Assembly (NCBI GenBank): GCA_944384265.1
Contig: CALWSR010000012.1
Span: 19,438-83,437, forward strand
Source of the DNA: an uncultured Clostridia bacterium
Lineage (GTDB): Bacteria > Bacillota > Clostridia > Lachnospirales > Anaerotignaceae
Reading direction: 5' to 3'
DNA: 64,000 nt
The position numbers and the translations under genes were made by a program. The stretch's first letter is position 1. Each line of letters opens with the position of its first letter. Under the pieces are notes generated by a model, which was given only the letters and a program-made list of their open reading frames with translations, was not told the DNA's origin and ran no database searches. Positions 55,513 through 64,000 of the stretch are shown in pieces.

Positions 55513-55926
55513 ATGAACCAGTTTGAATTACTTGTGTGCTGTGTGGAAAATTACAGCCATATTAAAAATGTGGCCAGCAATCAGGTTGCTCGTTCCTTTG
55601 CGAAAAAGGGTATTTTTGAATTGCTTTTGGAGGGCTATGAGGCATATTGTGACATGGACGAGGGATTCTTCATTGGCATGATAGACGGCTACATGGAAAA
55701 CACAACAGATGCAGAAGAGTCAGAATACAATAAACACAGACAAAGACAGGCAGTACTTCCAAAGGCATTGAAACAGATTGCAAAACAAAACAATATGACA
55801 AAAATAGAAGCCATCACATCATTTTATGCTTCCAAAACAGGAGAGGCCTTTGCCCATGACAGCACAGAATATTACAGCAAAACACCGGAGGAGTTGGCAG
55901 AGCTTTATAACCAGGAAAAATCATGA
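55513..55926 (+). CDS. Small hypothetical protein (DUF3791-like N-terminus) at the head of the cbi genes
   Basis: A 137-residue soluble protein. The N-terminal half (FELLVCCVENYSHIKN) resembles DUF3791. The C-terminal half (KIEAITSFYASKTGEAFAHD, then YYSKTPEELAELY) resembles a short helical domain seen in small Clostridia proteins of toxin-antitoxin-like clusters. Ribosome site AAGGAGG. It overlaps cbiD by 4 bases (ATGA), so the two are translationally coupled. No function in B12 synthesis is known for it. Confidence 0.6.
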   Translation: MNQFELLVCCVENYSHIKNVASNQVARSFAKKGIFELLLEGYEAYCDMDEGFFIGMIDGYMENTTDAEESEYNKHRQRQAVLPKALKQIAKQNNMTKIEAITSFYASKTGEAFAHDSTEYYSKTPEELAELYNQEKS

Positions 55927-57032
55927 GCAAAAAAAATTTAAAATGGGGATATACCACAGGCAGTTGTGCCGCAGGAGCTGTCAAAGGTGCTGTCACACTG
56001 CTTTTGCTGGGACAAAAGCTGGAAAAAACCACTCTTTTGACTCCAAAGGGCATTACATTGCATTTGGATTTGATAAACTGCGGCTATGACGGAGAAAAAA
56101 CGGTCTGCGGTGTAAAAAAAGACAGCGGAGACGACCCGGATGTGACAAACGGCATTGTCATATATGCCACAGCACAAAAGGTGGAAAAGGGCATTGTCAT
56201 AGAAGGAGGGGAAGGCATTGGCCGTGTGAGCAAAAAAGGATTGCAGCAGCCTGTGGGAAGTGCGGCCATAAACAATGTGCCTCGTCAAATGATAACAAAA
56301 TGTATCCATGAAATTGCCGCATTGGCAGAATATGACGGGGGCATTGCCATAACCATATGGACGCCCCAGGGAAAAGAAATTGCCAAAAAAACATACAATC
56401 CCAGACTGGGCATTGTAGACGGCATTTCCATATTGGGTACAAGCGGCATTGTGGAGCCTATGAGCGAAAAAGCATTGATAGACAGCATTTTGGTGGAGCT
56501 GAATATGAAAGCAGTCAATAGCAACGGCAGTTTGATATTGACGCCGGGAAACTATGGCAGTGCTTTTTTGAAAAGGGAATATGGCATGGACGTGGATAAG
56601 GCAGTGAAAATCAGCAATTTTGTGGGGGAAGTGCTGGACGCTGTAAAGGAACTGCCATTGCAGAGCATATTATTGGCAGGGCATATTGGAAAGCTGGTGA
56701 AAATAGCCGGCGGTGTGATGCAAACCCATTCCAAATATGCCGATTGCAGAATGGAAATTATAGGAGTCCATGGTGCTATGGCAGGGGCCGACAGCAAAAC
56801 AGTGAAAAATATCATGGAGTGCATCACAACAGAGGAAGCACTGCTTTTGCTGCAGCAAAAGGGAATGCTGCAAAAAACAATGGATTCCATATTAAAAAAA
56901 ATACTGGAGCATATAAAATATCGTCTGGGAGAAAATACAAACATAGAAATCATTGTGTTTTCTGAAAAAATGGGGCTTTTGGCACAAACAAAGGGTGTAC
57001 AGGCTTTTTTAAAAAATGAAAAACAGCAATAG
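55923..57032 (+). CDS. cbiD: Cobalt-precorrin-5B C(1)-methyltransferase
   Basis: A 369-residue enzyme of the oxygen-independent cobalamin pathway that methylates C1 of the corrin ring using SAM. It has the family opening WGYTTGSCAAGAVKGA, DDPDVTNG, the binding loop GIGRVSKKGLQQPVG and ILAGHIGKLVKIAGGVMQTHS. The length is typical. It starts with ATGA overlapping the upstream hypothetical gene and is followed by cbiF after 10 bp. Confidence 0.93.
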   Translation: MSKKNLKWGYTTGSCAAGAVKGAVTLLLLGQKLEKTTLLTPKGITLHLDLINCGYDGEKTVCGVKKDSGDDPDVTNGIVIYATAQKVEKGIVIEGGEGIGRVSKKGLQQPVGSAAINNVPRQMITKCIHEIAALAEYDGGIAITIWTPQGKEIAKKTYNPRLGIVDGISILGTSGIVEPMSEKALIDSILVELNMKAVNSNGSLILTPGNYGSAFLKREYGMDVDKAVKISNFVGEVLDAVKELPLQSILLAGHIGKLVKIAGGVMQTHSKYADCRMEIIGVHGAMAGADSKTVKNIMECITTEEALLLLQQKGMLQKTMDSILKKILEHIKYRLGENTNIEIIVFSEKMGLLAQTKGVQAFLKNEKQQ

Positions 57033-57042
57033 AGGTGATGAC

Positions 57043-57795
57043 ATGGTACATTTTGTGGGAGCAGGCAGCGGCGCAGTGGATTTGATTACCGTGCGGGGGC
57101 AAAAATTGCTGCAAAATGCGGATATTATCATATATGCAGGGTCTTTGGTAAATCCGGAGCTGTTGAAAGAGGCAAAGGAAAGCTGCATGATTTATAACAG
57201 TGCTTATATGACACTGGAAGAAGTGTTAAAGGTGATGGAGGAAAACAGTCAAAAGGAAATTGTCCGCCTGCACACAGGGGATACCAGCTTGTATGGTGCC
57301 ATCAGAGAGCAAATGGACGCTTTGAAACAAAAAAACATTCCCTTTGCCATTTGTCCCGGCGTCAGCTCCTTTTGCGGTGCGGCGGCTTCACTGCAAATGG
57401 AATATACACTGCCCGGTGTATCTCAAACAGTGATTATTACCAGAATGGCAGGCAAAACACCTGTGCCGGAAAAAGAGGACATTGCCAAGCTGGCAGAGCA
57501 TCAGGCAACGATGGTGATTTTTTTAAGCACAGGACTGTTGGAGGGACTGGAAAAAAAATTACAATGGGGAGGCTGTCCAAAGGATATGCCCGCCGCCATT
57601 GTATACAAAGCCACATGGGAGGATGAAAAAATAATACATTGCACCGTTTCTACACTGGCACAATCTGCAAAAGAAAATCACATCACAAAAACAGCATTGA
57701 TTATTGTGGGAAATGTGCTGGGGGACAGCTATGAGCGTTCTTTGCTTTATCACCCTGATTTTGATACAGAATTTAGAAAGGCAGAAAAAATATGA
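57043..57795 (+). CDS. cbiF: Cobalt-precorrin-4 C(11)-methyltransferase
   Basis: A 250-residue SAM-dependent tetrapyrrole methylase. The motif FVGAGSGAVDLITVRG is at the N-terminus, YAGSLVNPE follows, and CPGVSSFCGAAAS forms the SAM-binding glycine-rich region. It methylates C11 of cobalt-precorrin-4. ATG at 57043 follows AGAGGTGATG; it overlaps cbiG by four bases at the end. Confidence 0.92.
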   Translation: MVHFVGAGSGAVDLITVRGQKLLQNADIIIYAGSLVNPELLKEAKESCMIYNSAYMTLEEVLKVMEENSQKEIVRLHTGDTSLYGAIREQMDALKQKNIPFAICPGVSSFCGAAASLQMEYTLPGVSQTVIITRMAGKTPVPEKEDIAKLAEHQATMVIFLSTGLLEGLEKKLQWGGCPKDMPAAIVYKATWEDEKIIHCTVSTLAQSAKENHITKTALIIVGNVLGDSYERSLLYHPDFDTEFRKAEKI

Positions 57796-58817
57796 AGCTG
57801 TATGTCATTGGATTTACCCAAAACGGTACGGCATTGGCAAAGTCGATTTGTCAAAAAAACAATGGTGCAGTCTGTTTTTCCATGAAATGCGAGGAGGAGG
57901 GAGTCACAAGGGTTTTTTCTTTAAAGGAATGGACAAAAACAGCATTTTTGGAGGCAGAGGGCATTGTGTTTGTGGGAGCCTGCGGCATTGCCGTCAGAGC
58001 CATTGCCCCCTTTTTGAAAGGAAAATATGATGACCCTGGGGTGGTGGTGACAGATGAAAAGGGAAAATTTGTGATTTCACTGCTCTCCGGCCATGTGGGG
58101 GGAGGAAATGCCCTTGCAAAACGTATTGCAGAGCAGATTTGCGGCACGGCAGTCATTACCACTGCCACAGATGTGAATGATGTGTTTGCTGTTGATATAT
58201 GGGTGCAAAAAAAAGGATATTTTTGTCAGCAAAGGGAAGAAGCCAAAAATGTGATGAAAGACATTTCTGCCGCACTGCTGGATAAAAAAACAGTGGGATT
58301 CTACACACCACTGAAATATACGTCACTGCCAAAGGGCATGGAAGCCAAAAAAGAAGGGAAAATCGGCATGACTGTTTCTGTTTACAACGAAATAAGGCCA
58401 TTTGAAAAAACACTTTCTCTCATTGTGCCTGCCATACATATTGGCATAGGCTGCCGAAAAAACATTCCTCCCAAAGCAGTGGAGGAGGCTGTTTTTTTGG
58501 CACTGTCAGAGCAAAGCATTCCCATAGAGGCAGTGGAGGCTGTTGCCACCATTGATTTGAAGCAGTATGAAAATGCAATAGTAGAGTTTTGTGAAAAATA
58601 TCAAAAGCCGCTGCACATTTTTACAAAAGAGGAATTATCCGCACTGGAGGGAGATTTTACACCATCGTCATTTGTAAAACAGACAACCGGTGTAGACAAT
58701 GTTTGTGAAAGAGCGGCAGTCTGTTCCTCTTTGGGAGGGGATTTGCTCCTTGCCAAAACAGCCAAAAAGGGTGTAACCATTGCATTGGCAATGAAAAAAA
58801 CAATACTTTCTTTTTAG
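57792..58817 (+). CDS. cbiG: Cobalt-precorrin-5A hydrolase
   Basis: A 341-residue enzyme that opens the delta-lactone ring and releases acetaldehyde in the anaerobic pathway. Both the N-terminal (VGACGIAVRAIAP, SLLSGHVGGGN) and C-terminal (HIGIGCRKNIPP) CbiG domains are present. It overlaps cbiF by 4 bases. Confidence 0.9.
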   Translation: MKLYVIGFTQNGTALAKSICQKNNGAVCFSMKCEEEGVTRVFSLKEWTKTAFLEAEGIVFVGACGIAVRAIAPFLKGKYDDPGVVVTDEKGKFVISLLSGHVGGGNALAKRIAEQICGTAVITTATDVNDVFAVDIWVQKKGYFCQQREEAKNVMKDISAALLDKKTVGFYTPLKYTSLPKGMEAKKEGKIGMTVSVYNEIRPFEKTLSLIVPAIHIGIGCRKNIPPKAVEEAVFLALSEQSIPIEAVEAVATIDLKQYENAIVEFCEKYQKPLHIFTKEELSALEGDFTPSSFVKQTTGVDNVCERAAVCSSLGGDLLLAKTAKKGVTIALAMKKTILSF

Positions 58818-58824
58818 GGGGAAA

Positions 58825-59559
58825 ATGATGAAAAAAACATTATACATTGTGGGAATTGGCGCAGAGGGCGGCGCCACCATGACAAAACAAGCACAAAAAG
58901 TGCTTTCTCATTGTGAGCTGATTGTGGGATATTCTGTTTATGTGGATTTGATAAAAAATGATTTTCCGGACAAAATCTATTTTACAAGTGCCATGACAAA
59001 AGAAAAGGATAGAGTGGCCTATGCCATAGAGCAGTGCCAAAAGGGAGTGCAAACGGCAGTTGTATCCAGTGGGGACAGCGGTGTGTACGGCATGGCATCT
59101 CTTGCCTATGAAATGGCAGAGCATACAGACATTGACATTGAAGTGGTTTGCGGTGTGACGGCCTGCCTGAGCGGAGGAGCTGTATTGGGGGCACCTCTTT
59201 CCCACGATTTTGCAGTGATTAGCCTCAGTGATTTGCTGACGCCTTGGGATGTCATTGTAAAAAGGCTCCGTTTGGCGGCAGAAGGGGATTTTGTCATTTG
59301 CATTTACAACCCTTCCAGCAAAAAAAGAAAGGATTATTTGCAAAGGGCTTGTGATGTGGTTTTGCAGTACAAATCCTCAAAAACAATATGCGGTGTGGTC
59401 AAAAACATTGGCAGAGAGGGACAAGCCGGTGAAATACTGACACTCAAAGAGCTGAGAGAAGTACAGACAGATATGTTTACAACAGTTTGGATAGGCAATC
59501 ATCAAACAAGAATCATAAAAGGAAAAATGGTAACGCCACGAGGTTATGTCTATGAATAA
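58825..59559 (+). CDS. cbiH: Cobalt-precorrin-3B C(17)-methyltransferase
   Basis: A 244-residue SAM-dependent methylase that contracts the ring. The motif VGIGAEGGATMTKQA is at the N-terminus, then SSGDSGVYGMASLAYE, and CNPSSKKR-like IYNPSSKKRKDYL. ATGs at 58825 and 58828 are both possible after AGGGGG; 58828 has better spacing. The next gene starts inside its last codons. Confidence 0.91.
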   Translation: MMKKTLYIVGIGAEGGATMTKQAQKVLSHCELIVGYSVYVDLIKNDFPDKIYFTSAMTKEKDRVAYAIEQCQKGVQTAVVSSGDSGVYGMASLAYEMAEHTDIDIEVVCGVTACLSGGAVLGAPLSHDFAVISLSDLLTPWDVIVKRLRLAAEGDFVICIYNPSSKKRKDYLQRACDVVLQYKSSKTICGVVKNIGREGQAGEILTLKELREVQTDMFTTVWIGNHQTRIIKGKMVTPRGYVYE

Positions 59560-61507
59560 TATATTGCTTTTTGGAGGAACAACAGAAGGAAGAAAACTGG
59601 CAGAATATTTGTGCCGTACAAATGCCCATACAGATGTGGCTGTGGCCACAGAATATGGACAGCAGCTTTTGCAGGAGAAAAAAAATTTACATATTCTTTC
59701 CGGCAGAAAGGACCAGCAGCAAATGGAACAAATGCTGCATGAAAAAAAATATACTTGTGTCATTGATGCCACACATCCCCATGCGGTGGAGGTGACAGAA
59801 AATATCCGACAGGCCTGTGAAAAAACCCATACAAAATATTACAGGCTTTTGAGAGAAAGCACGGATACAGCCAAAGGCATTTGGGTAGCTTCCATAGAAG
59901 AAGCCATATGCTTTTTGCAAAAAACAACAGGCAATATACTGGTGACAACAGGAAGCAAGGAGCTGAAAAAATTTACGGCACTGACTGATTTTTCACAAAG
60001 AATTTATGCCCGTGTGCTGCCCTCGGCGGATGTCATACTCCAATGTCAGCAATATGGCTTGACAGGGGCGCATATTATATGTATGCAGGGGCCTTTTTCC
60101 ACTGATATGAATGCGGCCCAAATCAAACAAATACAGGCAAAATATATTGTCACAAAGGAATCGGGAAAAACAGGGGGATTTGAGCAAAAAATAGAGGCGG
60201 CGGAGCAAACAGGTGCTGTGGCTGTCATTGTGGGCAGAAAAAACAAAGAGGAAGGCCTTTTTTTTACTGCATTGCAAACAAAGCTGAAAGAGGAGCATGG
60301 CATTTTTCCTAAAAGCTGTGTTACACTGCTGGGCATTGGGGCAGGCGTAGGTACACTGACAGAAGCAGGCAGACAAGCTGTGCTGGAGGCAGATTGCATC
60401 ATTGGTGCAAAGCGTATGACAGAAGCACTGGCCTCATTTGGAAAAGACACCATTGTATGCTATGAAAGCGGCAAAATTGCACAATGGATTGCCAAACAAA
60501 AAAAATATCAAAACATTGTGGTGGCTTTTTCCGGAGATGTGGGATATTACAGCGGCGCCAAAAAGCTGTATGATTTGCTTTCGGATTTTGAAGTAAGGGC
60601 CATCAGCGGCGTATCCTCTGTGGCCTATTTTATGGCAAGGCTCCACATTTCTTGGGAGGACGCCAAGCTATTGAGCCATCATGGTAAAAAAGAGCCTATA
60701 TTAGGACACATATTGCAGCATGAAAAAACAATCCTATTACTGGGAAAAAAAGAGGATACATCAGATATTTGCACCATGCTGTGCCAAAAAGGACTGGGCA
60801 ATATGAAAGTGGTTTTGGGAGAAAATCTCTCCTATGATACAGAAAAAATAACAGAAGCCACAGCAGAAGCACTGCAAAATGTACAGACTGCTCCTTTGGC
60901 AATACTTTACATTGAAAACAAAGCGTATCTGCAAAAAAAACGGTGCTTTGGCATAGAGGATGCTGCTTTTGTGCGGGGAAATGTACCTATGACAAAAAGA
61001 GAAGTGCGTACTGTTGTGCTTAGCTATATGAATTTACAGCAATATGATGTGGTGTGGGATGTGGGAGCAGGCACAGGCTCCGTGTCTGTGGAGATGGCAC
61101 TGCAATGTCCCTTTGGCACTGTGTATGCCATTGAAAAGAAAAAGGAGGCACTTTCTCTTTTGGAAAAAAACAAACAAAAATGGCACTGCCATCACATGGA
61201 GCTTGTGGCAGGAGCGGCACCTGAAGTATTAAAACCACTGCCTGCCCCTGACAAGGTGTTTATAGGAGGCAGCAGCGGCACAGCAAAAGAAGTGATGAAA
61301 ATGGCTTTGCAAAAAAATCCAAATGTCCATATTGTGGCCACAGCCATTGCCATAGAAACCGTAAGAGATTTAGAGCAGTGCTTTTCAGAGCTGGATATGG
61401 ATTGGCAATGTACACAAATGACAGTGGCAAAAAGCGAAGCTGTGGGAAAATATCACATGATGAAGGGACAAAACCCCATATGGATATATCAGGGAAGGAA
61501 AAAATAG
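59552..61507 (+). CDS. cbiJ-cbiET: Triple fusion CbiJ-CbiE-CbiT: precorrin-6A reductase and precorrin-6B methyltransferases
   Basis: A 651-residue fusion. Residues about 1-245 are the precorrin-6A reductase (CbiJ/CobK) with LLFGGTTEGRKLAEYL and DATHPHAVEVTENI. Residues about 255-455 are the CbiE methylase with LLGIGAGVGTLTEAG and the core ISGVSSVAYF. Residues about 465-650 are CbiT, with VRGNVPMTKREVR and the SAM motif VWDVGAGTGSVSVEMA. In many species these are separate genes. ATG at 59552 has GAGG 8 bases upstream; 59546 is an alternative. It is 1 base from cbiA. Confidence 0.9.
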   Translation: MNNILLFGGTTEGRKLAEYLCRTNAHTDVAVATEYGQQLLQEKKNLHILSGRKDQQQMEQMLHEKKYTCVIDATHPHAVEVTENIRQACEKTHTKYYRLLRESTDTAKGIWVASIEEAICFLQKTTGNILVTTGSKELKKFTALTDFSQRIYARVLPSADVILQCQQYGLTGAHIICMQGPFSTDMNAAQIKQIQAKYIVTKESGKTGGFEQKIEAAEQTGAVAVIVGRKNKEEGLFFTALQTKLKEEHGIFPKSCVTLLGIGAGVGTLTEAGRQAVLEADCIIGAKRMTEALASFGKDTIVCYESGKIAQWIAKQKKYQNIVVAFSGDVGYYSGAKKLYDLLSDFEVRAISGVSSVAYFMARLHISWEDAKLLSHHGKKEPILGHILQHEKTILLLGKKEDTSDICTMLCQKGLGNMKVVLGENLSYDTEKITEATAEALQNVQTAPLAILYIENKAYLQKKRCFGIEDAAFVRGNVPMTKREVRTVVLSYMNLQQYDVVWDVGAGTGSVSVEMALQCPFGTVYAIEKKKEALSLLEKNKQKWHCHHMELVAGAAPEVLKPLPAPDKVFIGGSSGTAKEVMKMALQKNPNVHIVATAIAIETVRDLEQCFSELDMDWQCTQMTVAKSEAVGKYHMMKGQNPIWIYQGRKK

Positions 61508-61508
61508 C

Positions 61509-62876
61509 ATGAAAATACCAAGAATACTCTTTGCCGCCACTGCCAGCGGTATGGGAAAAACAACAGTGACCTGTGGCTTTTTAGCATTGCTCAAAAGAAG
61601 AAGCATAGATACAGCCGCATTCAAATGCGGGCCTGATTATATTGATACCCTCTTTCACAGCCATGTGCTGGAAACACCTTCCTATAACATAGATACTTTT
61701 TTAATGGGAGAAAAAAATGCGGCATTTCTTTTTTACAAAAATGCTTTGGGTAAAAAAATGGCTGTGCTGGAGGGGGTTATGGGCTATTATGACGGACTGG
61801 GCGGCACCACATGGCAGGCAAGCACATATCATGTGGCGGCTGTGACAAAAACCCCTGTGATACTGGTCATACGCCCCAAGGGTATGAGCCTTTCTGTGGC
61901 TGCATTGCTAAAGGGCTTTTTGGAATATGAAAAAGACAGTTACATCAAAGGGGTGATACTCAACGGCGTTTCTCCCATGGTCTATGAAATGCTGAAAAAA
62001 ATCATAGAAAAGGAATTGCCCCTAAAAGTATATGGCTATTTGCCGGAGAAAACAAGGTTTGCACTGGAAAGCCGTCATTTGGGATTGGTGACGCCATTTG
62101 ATACACAGCAGCTTCAGCAAAAGCTTTTTGATTTGGCAGAGGAAATGGAAAAAACAATGGATATAGACGGCATATTGTCATTGGCAGAGCAGGCAGAGGC
62201 ATTGCCCGACGGAGTGTTGCCCTCTGTAAGAGCAGAAAAAAAATGTACTGTTGCAGTGGCAAGGGATAGGGCATTTTGTTTTTATTATCAAGACAATTTG
62301 CAATATTTGGAAGAAAACGGCTGTCAACTGGTATATTTCAGTCCTTTGGAGCAAAAAGAGCTGCCCAAGGAGGCAGACGGCATTCTTTTAGGAGGAGGCT
62401 ATCCGGAATTGTATGCCAAAGAGCTTTCCCAAAACAAAACCATGTTAAAAAGCATACAATGGGCCATAGAAGGGGGGATGCCTGTTTGGGCCGAGTGCGG
62501 AGGTTTTTTGTATCTTCATGAAACCTTGGAGGATACACAGGGCAAAAGCCATTCCATGGTGGGGGTCATAAAAGCCCATGCCTTTGAAGCAAAAAAGCTG
62601 AAACACTTTGGATATGTCACATTGCAGGCCCAAAAAGATACATTGCTTTGTAAAAAGGGAGAATCCATTCCCGCCCATGAATTTCATTATTGGCAAAGCA
62701 CAGATATGGGAAATGCTTTTTTGGCAGAAAAATACAGCAAAAAAAGCTGGCAGTGCATACACAGCCAAAACCATCTGTTCGCCGGCTTTGCCCATATCCA
62801 TGTTTATGGCAACACTGTATTTGCAGATAATTACATAAAGCAGTGTATACAATGGAAAAGAAACAGAAAAATATGA
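61509..62876 (+). CDS. cbiA: Cobyrinate a,c-diamide synthase
   Basis: A 455-residue glutamine- and ATP-dependent amidotransferase. It has an N-terminal dethiobiotin-synthase-like domain with P-loop ATASGMGKTTVTCG and FKCGPDYIDT. The C-terminal class I glutaminase domain carries the nucleophile Cys in WAECGGFLYL and the motif GGGYPELYAKEL. It amidates the a and c side chains of cobyrinate. The final about 38 residues (from HSQNHLF to RNRKI) lie in the first unit of the tandem array that follows, so the C-terminus is shared with that repeat. It is the last gene of the operon seen. Confidence 0.9.
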   Translation: MKIPRILFAATASGMGKTTVTCGFLALLKRRSIDTAAFKCGPDYIDTLFHSHVLETPSYNIDTFLMGEKNAAFLFYKNALGKKMAVLEGVMGYYDGLGGTTWQASTYHVAAVTKTPVILVIRPKGMSLSVAALLKGFLEYEKDSYIKGVILNGVSPMVYEMLKKIIEKELPLKVYGYLPEKTRFALESRHLGLVTPFDTQQLQQKLFDLAEEMEKTMDIDGILSLAEQAEALPDGVLPSVRAEKKCTVAVARDRAFCFYYQDNLQYLEENGCQLVYFSPLEQKELPKEADGILLGGGYPELYAKELSQNKTMLKSIQWAIEGGMPVWAECGGFLYLHETLEDTQGKSHSMVGVIKAHAFEAKKLKHFGYVTLQAQKDTLLCKKGESIPAHEFHYWQSTDMGNAFLAEKYSKKSWQCIHSQNHLFAGFAHIHVYGNTVFADNYIKQCIQWKRNRKI

Positions 62877-63984
62877 AATCTGGGGAAAAACAATTCAGAG
62901 GTGGATGCACAGCCGAAATCATTTGTTTGGAGGCTTTGATTGTATTTCCATTGAAATGGAAATTTTGTTTGCAGATAATTCTATAAAGCAATGTGTACAA
63001 TGGAAAAGAAACAGAAAAATATGAAATTTGGGGAAAAACAGTTCAGAGGTGGATGCACAGCCGAAATCATTTGTTTGGAGGCTTTGATTGTATTTCCATT
63101 GAAATGGAAATTTTGTTTGCAGATAATTCCATAAAGCAATGTGTACAATGGAAAAGAAACAGAAAAATATGAAATTTGAGGAAAAACAATTCAGAGGTGG
63201 ATGCACAGCCGAAATCGTTTGTTTGGAGGCGTTGATTGTATTTCCATTGAAATGGAAATACTGTTTGCAGATAATTACATAAAGCAATGTATACAATGGA
63301 AAAGAAACAGAAAAATATGAAATCTGGTAGAAATAATTCAGAGGTGGATGCACAGCCGAAATCATTTGTTTGGAGGCGTTGATTGTATTTCCATTGAAAT
63401 GGAAATTTTGTTTGCAGATAATTCCATAAAGCAATGTGTACAATGGAAAAGAAACAGAAAAATATGAAATTTGGTAGAAACAATTCAGAGGTGGATGCAC
63501 AGCCGAAATCATTTGTTTGGAGGCTTTGATTATATTTCCATTGAAATGGAAATTTTGTTTGCAGATAATTCCATAAAGCAATGTGTACAATGGAAAAGAA
63601 ACAGAAAAATATGAAATTTGGTAGAAACAATTCAGAGGTGGATGCACAGCCGAAATCATTTGTTTGGAGGCTTTGATTATATTTCCATTGAAATGGAAAT
63701 TTTGTTTGCAGATAATTCCATAAAGCAATGTGTACAATGGAAAAGAAACAGAAAAATATAAAATCTGGGGAAAAACAATTCAGAGGTGGATGCACAGCCG
63801 AAATCATTTGTTTGGAGGCGTTGATTGTATTTCTATTGAAATGAAAATCCTGTTTGCAGATAATTCTATAAAGCAATGTGTACAATGGGAAAGAAACAGA
63901 AAAATATGAAATTTGGTAGAAATAATTCAGAGGTGGATGCACAGCCGAAATCATTTGTTTGGAGGCTTTGATTGTATTTCCATT
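62761..63984 (+). repeat. 147/148-bp tandem array derived from the 3' end of cbiA
   Basis: Eight copies of GAGGTGGATGCACAGCCGAA start at 62898, 63046, 63194, 63341, 63488, 63635, 63783 and 63930. The same unit in cbiA, ACAGCCAAAACC at 62761, precedes the first copy at exactly 148 bp. Each copy reads, in the cbiA frame, MHSRNHLFGGFDCIS followed by FADNSIKQCVQWKRNRKI and a stop. The last unit is cut short at about 63984. Long minus-strand frames across the array are judged spurious. Confidence 0.93.
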
Positions 63985-64000
63985 TATGCCGGCGACAGTA

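Noticed and set aside
62919..63954. Long minus-strand open frames across the cbiA-tail array, encoding 49-residue repeats
   Set aside because: They are a by-product of the 147-bp units being a multiple of three. They overlap in different frames, lack ribosome sites and run antisense to the recognisable cbiA-tail frame.

Overview
The window looks like a chromosomal segment of a low-GC, gut-type Clostridia (Lachnospirales-like is my guess). The grounds are AT-rich codon use, strong GGAGG ribosome sites, TTGACA/TATAAT promoters, intrinsic terminators, an SLH-anchored surface protein, a FapA/CheX/CheY chemotaxis group and an anaerobic (cbi-type) cobalamin cluster. By my count of the calls below only about two thirds of the bases are protein coding. 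That is low for a bacterium; the rest is rich in dispersed and tandem repeats.

Layout. 1-4.8 kb: 3' part of a PAS histidine kinase, a MITE-like repeat, an 8-oxoguanine glycosylase, an Asp/Glu racemase-family protein and an opine dehydrogenase-family protein. 6-14.7 kb: cation/H+ antiporter behind a structured leader, dCache-PAS-GGDEF diguanylate cyclase, TerD protein with a Q-rich repeat tail, AIM24 protein, chemoreceptor and DUF4259 protein. 15-16.7 kb: decayed IS200/IS605 element, pterin synthase-like gene and a Fur/PerR-type regulator with its own palindromic box. 17.6-25 kb: VWA protein, lipoprotein, TIGR04076 protein, iron-sulfur flavoprotein-like gene divergent from a Crp/Fnr regulator, tandem repeats and a small hypothetical. 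25.6-29.9 kb: cheY and cheX divergent from a FapA (DUF342) gene, then an XRE regulator. 30.9-38.5 kb: MBL-fold hydrolase, metallophosphoesterase, alpha/beta hydrolase, MATE exporter and Rpn-family nuclease. 38.7-45.7 kb: a 71-bp minisatellite followed by a very large GLUG/InlB/Ig-like/SLH surface protein whose frame is split by a single TAG. 47-52.6 kb: padR-DUF1700-membrane protein operon, a secreted protein and its neighbour, a second, more decayed IS200 relic and a TPR-DUF2185 protein. 53.5-62.9 kb: thioredoxin reductase, then aldo/keto reductase, a small hypothetical, cbiD, cbiF, cbiG, cbiH, a cbiJ-cbiE-cbiT triple fusion and cbiA in one tight run. 62.8-64 kb: a 147/148-bp tandem array that is itself built from copies of the 3' end of cbiA.

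The strongest unexplained signals are these. First, a family of about ten MITE-like repeats (170-255 bp) with imperfect terminal inverted repeats. Their same end repeatedly lies just upstream of the ribosome binding site of a gene, including one that sits between terD and the AIM24 gene. Second, the amplification of the cbiA tail into eight diverged copies that keep the cbiA reading frame and stop codon. Third, structured leaders upstream of the antiporter and the chemoreceptor. Fourth, the amber codon inside the surface protein. All functional statements rest on reading the translated sequence and knowledge of protein families; no search was run.
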